The notes beneath the pieces were generated by a model. The model was not told where the DNA came from and did not search any database. It saw nothing but the letters and a program-made list of their open reading frames with translations. Shown in pieces: positions 57,929 through 64,000 of a DNA stretch of 64,000 nt. Position numbers and translations under genes: made by a program. The stretch's first letter is position 1; every line of letters starts with the position of its first letter. The stretch spans positions 2,170,001 to 2,234,000 of the forward strand of contig JAADJZ010000001.1 in assembly GCA_011032825.1 (NCBI GenBank). Reading direction: 5' to 3'. This DNA is from Massariosphaeria phaeospora. Taxonomy: Eukaryota; Ascomycota; Dothideomycetes; Pleosporales.

Positions 57929-60900
57929 CCAGTCTTCCTAGTTCCTCCAAGGTGCCCATGCCCAGTAGCTGGAGCACACTAATGTCAAATCCGAAAGTCT
58001 TCCTCCACCAGCTTCGCATCTCAATGCCTACAAGTGAGTCCAGCCCAAGCTGTGCGACTGGAAGCGTGATATCTAACTCATCTTCAGGTTTCAGCAGCAG
58101 ATTCATGAGCTGTTTCCCAATCGCATGAGCAACGTAGCTGACAGATTCGGCGTTTCGAAGCATGTCCGGGTCGTGTTTGGCGCCAGCAAGGAACGACTTG
58201 AAACTATCGCCACCACTTCCCTCCTCATCGGCACCCTCGTCAATGTTGTGCCACACAGCCATTCTGATATCTTTTTTCCACCACGAACGACTTTCAGGGT
58301 TGCTTAGAGACACAATTGAGCTAAAGCCAGTGGCGAATGTGTTCCGGTGAACAAACGATACTCCTCCCATGTTGACGTTGGACTTGGTCGATTGGTACGA
58401 GACTGCGACTGTGAATGCCTCGATCATCTCGCCCTCTGTCACTCCAGAGTAGCCGTTCTTGATCAGTCTTTGTAATAGCGCTTCATCGCGCGCGGCGTAT
58501 CCCATATCAGCGACCGCGCCGATGTCGATGGACGATGCAGCAAGGCCCAGGTTATTTCTGTACTGCGCAAACGCATCAAGGAACGTGTTTGCGCCGGCGT
58601 AGTTGGCCTGACCAGGCTGACCATTGAGTCCGGACATTGAAGAAAGGAAGACGAAGAAGTCGAGGCTGATTCCATGCTCCAGCGTGGCCTCGTGTAGATT
58701 CCATGCTCCCTTTACCTTGGGATTCGAGACCTTGACCCATTGTTCCAACTTCATCTTTCTGAGCGTCTCATCTTGAAGAAGCATAGGCGAGTGCAGGATG
58801 CCCTTCAGGTTTGGCGCTTGCTGAAGGGCACGGAGCACATCAGCCTTATCGACCATGTCGCCCTGGACCAGTCGAATTTCACAGCCCATGCTCTCGAGCT
58901 CTCCGATGGTATCAGCATCTCCAGGGCGGGATCCGGGATTTCGAGATAGGCAGACCAAGCGACGGGCGCCATGCTCCACGAGATGCCGGGCAATGACTGA
59001 CCCGATGCCACCTAGACCTCCAGCTAGCAGATAAGAAGCCGAGCTATCTAGTTTCCGGTTCTCTGCGACGTTGGCCGGAGGAGCATCAGTTCTGATAGTA
59101 CCGTCCGCATTTCTCATCACCAGGACGATCTTGTCGAAATTATCTCTGTCTTGCACATGTTTGATAGCATCATGTACGGCCGACGCATTGTAGGCAACCC
59201 AAGGAGAGCTTGGGCGGATGCTTCCCTGCCTCAGTAACTGTGTAGTCGAGTGCAACAGCCTGTAAGGAACTTCCGTTAGCATGATCGAGATTACGAGGAA
59301 GGGATTCACTCACTCCCCAACAACGGACTGCTTCCTAGCCATGACCGCCGACAGGTTGACGCCGGTATAGCTTCGACCGCCCAGAAAAGAGGTCATGTCC
59401 AGCTTGCCGGCACCGAGTAAATCACCCGTTCCGATCTCAACCACCTTACCAAACTCTGCTACGCATCTCCAAGTGGCGTGTAAGAGATCACCGGATAGTG
59501 AGTTTAGAGCCAGGTCAACGCCTCGCCCATCAGTTCCGCGCATGATCATATCGACGAAAGTGGCATCTCTGGAGCTCGAAATCTGATGCCTAGGTAACCC
59601 AAAGTTCTCGACGAGATACTCGATCTTGGCCTCGCTGCCAACGGTGGCATAAATCTCGACACCCTTCAATATCGCGAGCTGGAGCGCAGCCATGCCGACG
59701 CCGCTACAAGCGCTATGGATGAGAATGGACTAGACATCACAGGGATTAGTCTGTGTCTCTTGTACTGTTGAGAGTTCAATGACCTACCTGTCCGGGTTGC
59801 AGATTGCCAACGCTGTAAGTCGCTAAGGTAGCGGTCACGTACGGCACAGGCACGGTCGCGGCTTCTTCGAACGAGAGATCATCGGGGATCTTCACGCAAA
59901 GCGCTTCATATGTGGTCAGGTGCGAAGCAAAGCTGCCAGCACCCAAGCACATGACGCGGTCGCCGACGACGAGCTCTTTGGTCTCTGGACCCACACGGGA
60001 TACCACACCACTTGAGCCTACCCCTAAGCCTTCAGAGGAGTATGGGTTCGCACCTAAGAAATCCGTAACGTCCTGTTAGGAAGAGTATCAGCATAGTTTA
60101 CGGTACATGATGAGTCGAAGTCACATACCTTCAAGCTCAATCCAGCAGCAAAGATTTCGACTTCTACTTGGTCGGCAGCTATTGGCTCTGCTCTGCTCGA
60201 CTTCCATTGTAGTGAGGCAAGTCGTCCAGGCTTGTTGGCTACAAGAGCCACTCGATCTTCCACACTTGCTACGGGTCGAGGCTCATCCGCGAACGTGAAG
60301 GGATATATCCTCGGGACGTTCACGACACCATCAATGATGGCATATTCGTAATCAGGCCGGAGAATCTCATCCTCTTGTCGCTTCTGGAAGTGTACGAACG
60401 CATCGATAACAGCGTCCAATGACGCACTAACATCGTCAACCTCGCATGTTGCAAAGTCTGTAAGATCCTCGTTGCGGACAGAACGTGCCGCACCAATGAT
60501 CTGAGCGTATCGTGGGTCCTGGCACTGGACCTGGCTTGGGCGGGTGATCCAAAACAGACCTGACTTGTCCAGGTGAACCAGGAGGTTTTGGAAGGCCTTG
60601 AAGTGTTCATCGCTAGGATTTTCAAAGAAAGGTCCGTTGTCGTCAATGAGGGAGATAATGTCTTGCGACTCTAGTAGTTCATCGCCAAGCTGGCATGGGT
60701 GCACCGCATAGCCTCGACTCTGTAAAGCCTGGGATAGCACGTCAACGTTCTTTTTGGTCTGGTCGTATAAGATGGTCACAATATTGTTCATCGTTCTGGG
60801 AATGACAACTTCGGGCTTGGCGATCATGACAGCGTTTAGCTGATGGGGCTCCTCGGCGTCGAAGACTAAGTCTGGCCTGGCGAAACCTGCTCGCTCTAAC

Positions 60901-63900
60901 TCAGATTGCCAACGAGTTGGTGTTACGTATGGCTCGTAAGAGCGTCCATCATGCTCGCCGTTCCACCAATCATCAAGAAGGCCAAGGACGCAATTGATCC
61001 ATTTCGACTGCGTGTAAAGTTCCTGAAGAAGCAGCCTACCGTTAGGTGCGAGGAGCTTCCGAACCCTTGCCAGAGACTCGGAGAGGCTCTTGGTGGCATG
61101 AATAGTATTCGTGGCAATGATCAGATCGTACTCGGTGTCCGCGAAGCTTTGCTCGGCCAGGTCCGTATTTAGGTCTAACACGCGGTACTCCATGTTCTGA
61201 TGATCTGCAAACCGCTTTTTGGCGTCGGCGAATGGAGCCGAGGACATATGCGTGAACGTATACTTGGAATACTGGGGCTCCCCGTTTGGCAAAACCAACT
61301 CTTTCAGAAACGAAGCCGTCGTTTCTACCGTACCGACACCAATTTCAAGGACGCGAAGATTGGGTCTAGCATGTGCCACACTCTGGATGAACTCGGATCT
61401 ATCCAGTGCGTTACCTGACGCGTACAACTTGGTCAGGGTGTCGTCCGTCTGGAGGAGCTCCATAATATTCTGCTCACCGGACAGCAATTGATCGATATTA
61501 CCGCCCACTCTGAGAAGGCTCTCGGAGCAGGATGCAACTGGGGAACTTGCCATCCGGTCCCCAAGACCATGAGCCCTCTCAATAATAGTCTCGTTGTCAA
61601 GGGCCATCATCGGATGGGTTTCTCCAAGAGCATGGAACTGCCTACGAATCCAAGCCGCAAAATGCTGTGTCGTCGAACTCTCGGACATGTTTGTCGCGCT
61701 CTCAATACGTCGATGAAAGAAAACGACGCAGAGGTCGCCCAATTCGTCTAGCAGAGGCGTCCACTGTCGACGAAGTATCTCCGGTTTGAAAAGAGTCGAG
61801 ACGTCGAGAAAGTCAATATGAGGACGCCAGTTCACACGTGCGGTGATGGGGAGATGATGCTCGCTTTGCTTCTCGCCTGTGTCTAGGGGCGTAAACCGAG
61901 CCTCTAGCATATCCAAGACGATTTTCCCATCGGCGATGCATTGAAAAACGCCGCTAATCTCGCCACCCCCAGCTTGTACGTCAGTGGCGGCTGTCACTTT
62001 CATATCAGAGTTAGGATCACACCGGAATATCGTTGCGCGCTCGAGTAGTGTGGGCATCGCGGCGCAGTTGTTCGGATCAATTTTGCCATAGTTTGCAGCA
62101 ACCAGGCCCGATTGAAGTGCCGCGTCGATCACAGCAGGGTGCAAGTGATAATGGTGCTCGTCTCCGTTGATATCTTGGGTCAGGCTGCTTGCTGCCTTGC
62201 GTTCAAGTGTCCCAGCGGTGATCTCACGCAGCCGCTGGAAGTTGGGTCCGTATTGCATCCCGGCTTTAGCCAGGATATCGAAAACCTTCTTCCGCTCCAA
62301 CTTTCGTGGTAAGGGAGCAACATTTTCGGCCGGAGCTGGCTTCGAAGGGCCATCTGAGACCTGGCCAACGCAGTGCTTTACCCAGGTCTGCCCATTGTAG
62401 GAAGCAATGGTGAATTCCCACCATTCACTGTCCTCTGAGTCGGTGAGACGGTATGGACGGAGATTTGTGACTATCTCAGTGTCAACGCCTTCTTGAAGGA
62501 TAAGAGCCTGGCTTAGCACTACGTGGCGGAGGCTGTAAGAATCCTCGCCACCGCTGAGTTGCCGGGAAGCTTCGCCAGCCATCGCAAGGTACCCTGCGGC
62601 CGGGAAGATAATGGTGCCTTGGATCATATGATCTCGAAGCCAAGGTGCATCGTCTAAGTTAAGCATATTCCGGAAGCTAGGCTCGAGACTAGTACATTCT
62701 AGCTGGCGACGACCCAGTAGCGGATGCTTTGCGAACTTTGGATACCGCCATTCGTAAGACATCCTAGATTCTGACCAATACTCGCTTTCGTGATTCCAAG
62801 GATACCGTGGGAGATCCTGTAGACACGTCCTCTCGGGAAAGACGACGGCGTAGGCGAGTGGGATATTGAGCTCGAAGAGCTTGCCGACGGCACTTAGATA
62901 CGATTCGACACAATGCTCATTGCGGGACATTGCCGAGAAATAAGGTGGGGAAGCAGATGCTTGGGCGAAGATTTGTCTCGCTGGACCGGCAAGCGCCCCA
63001 TGAGGTCCAATCTCTAAGAACGCGGGGTTCTTGACATGCTCCAGTAGGCCAACCATAGCTGAGTTAAACAGCACAGGGGATTGAAGATTTTGCTGCCAGT
63101 ATTTGGCGTCGAGCACACGCTGTTCTGGCTTGCCACTACCTGAGACGCTGGAGAAGAAGGGTTTCATCGCCACTTTACCCTCAAGATGCGACTTGATGGA
63201 CTCGCAGTATTCTTGTCCGATTTCTCGCATGTGGTATGAGTGGTAGGCTTTCTCGACTTTGAGCATCCTGGCTGTAACGTCAGGAAACTCCTCCTTGATG
63301 CGCGATACTACAGCTTGGACTTCTTCGGCGTCGCCGGACAAAGTAACGCTCTTGGACGAATTCTCGCAGGCAACAACGACTTTGGGAGGTTTCAAGAACT
63401 GTTCCACTTCTCCCCGGCCTAGGCCTATCGCAGCCATGGCCCCCTTTCTGTTCTGAAGCTTCGCGGCCTGACCGCGTCGGTAGGCTCCGATGATGGCTTC
63501 TTTTGCTGTGAGGGCGCCGGAAGCGTATGCGGCGGCCAGTTCACCGCTACTGTGGCCTACGACTGCTTCTGGTTTGACGCCGATGGCTGCGAAGAGATCC
63601 ACTAGCCCAATCTGAATAGCGGTACATAATGGCTGTGATAGTTCTGCCTTCTGAACGCCCGATGCCTTGGCTGACTTTTTCAGTTCGCCATCGATTGTCC
63701 ATTCTGGGGGTTGAGGAACTCCCTTTAAATGCTTGTCGAGGGTTCTGATAGTCTTTTGGAAGCAAAGATCGTCGCGAAGTAGAAGCTCCCGACCCATGCG
63801 AGGCCACTGCGCCCCTTGCCCAGTAAACACCATGACAAGACTCGATGGATGGTTTGGCATCTTCTTGCCTGGAGATGCGGGGCTCTCGCTCTTTCCGATT

Positions 63901-64000
63901 ACTTTGAAGGCTCGGTGAGAAAGATGCTCCCTCCTGTTGGCCAGTGTGTAAGCCAAGTCATTAAGGTGGTCTGCCATTTCTGGCCTCGTGCTGAGCCATT
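57891..64000 (-). CDS. Highly reducing polyketide synthase, partial (AT-DH-cMT-ER-KR-ACP; KS off the right edge)
   Basis: Exons (minus): beyond 64000 to 60129, 60072-59788, 59729-59314, 59259-57891; at least 1966 codons in the window, joins in frame, introns 54-58 bp. From the right: AT (VFTGQGAQWPRMG, nucleophile GHSSGE near 63550), DH (catalytic His in DHMIQGTIIFP, Asp in HPAVIDAALQ), a C-methyltransferase (LEIGVGTVETT), ER (NADPH loop IHSACSGVGMAAL), KR (SYLLAGGLGGIG; Ser, Tyr and Asn in SSMSGLNGQPGQANYAGAN), and one ACP with the phosphopantetheine Ser in LGLDSLVG near 58040. There is no thioesterase or reductase after the ACP, so release must be by another enzyme. The order is that of iterative reducing type I synthases. 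The product cannot be inferred. Confidence 0.96.

Noticed and set aside
1..64000. CRISPR arrays, rRNA genes, intact transposons
   Set aside because: No regularly spaced repeats with unique spacers, no rRNA sequence and no transposase or reverse transcriptase motif were seen; CRISPR would not be expected in a fungal nuclear genome.

Overview
The window is nuclear DNA of a filamentous ascomycete (Pezizomycotina; a Dothideomycete is my best guess, not proven). The genes carry short GT-AG introns, mostly 45-67 bp. The protein families are typical of that group: a PDR-type ABC transporter, a Pth11-like receptor, cytochrome P450s, an AA9 polysaccharide monooxygenase, Zn2Cys6 regulators and a highly reducing polyketide synthase. 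I found no rRNA, convincing tRNA, CRISPR array or intact transposon. I built the gene models by hand from splice sites. In every complete model the exon lengths sum to a multiple of three, which is an independent check on the joins.

Layout. 1-13 kb is accessory-type DNA: a broken carboxylesterase remnant at the left edge, an ABC-G transporter, a rhodopsin-domain membrane receptor, and two divergently transcribed P450s around a 1.1 kb gap with a 35-bp tandem repeat. 13.9-17.4 kb holds two secreted-protein genes, then a 3 kb gap without a convincing gene. 20.4-33.5 kb is core genome: formate dehydrogenase, a small conserved membrane protein, a SepA/Bni1-type formin (1793 aa) and a plasma-membrane H+-ATPase (1016 aa). 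34.9-42.4 kb has an F-box-like protein, a small secreted protein, an AA9 LPMO, and a DHH phosphoesterase with a PCNA-binding-like tail.

42.9-51.9 kb looks like a catabolic cluster: a Zn2Cys6 regulator divergent from an aldo-keto reductase, a dihydropyrimidinase/hydantoinase divergent from an N-carbamoyl-amino-acid amidohydrolase, and a cytosolic type-B carboxylesterase. The two amidohydrolases would catalyse consecutive ring-opening and decarbamoylation steps (cyclic ureide to N-carbamoyl acid to amino acid). The regulator, reductase and esterase suggest a dedicated substrate-utilisation unit.

52-64 kb: a gene-poor stretch with an unusual TGCGA motif array, a Zn2Cys6-ankyrin fusion regulator, and the AT-DH-cMT-ER-KR-ACP part of a reducing polyketide synthase whose 5' end (including KS) lies beyond the right edge. 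The regulator and synthase together suggest the border of a secondary-metabolite cluster.
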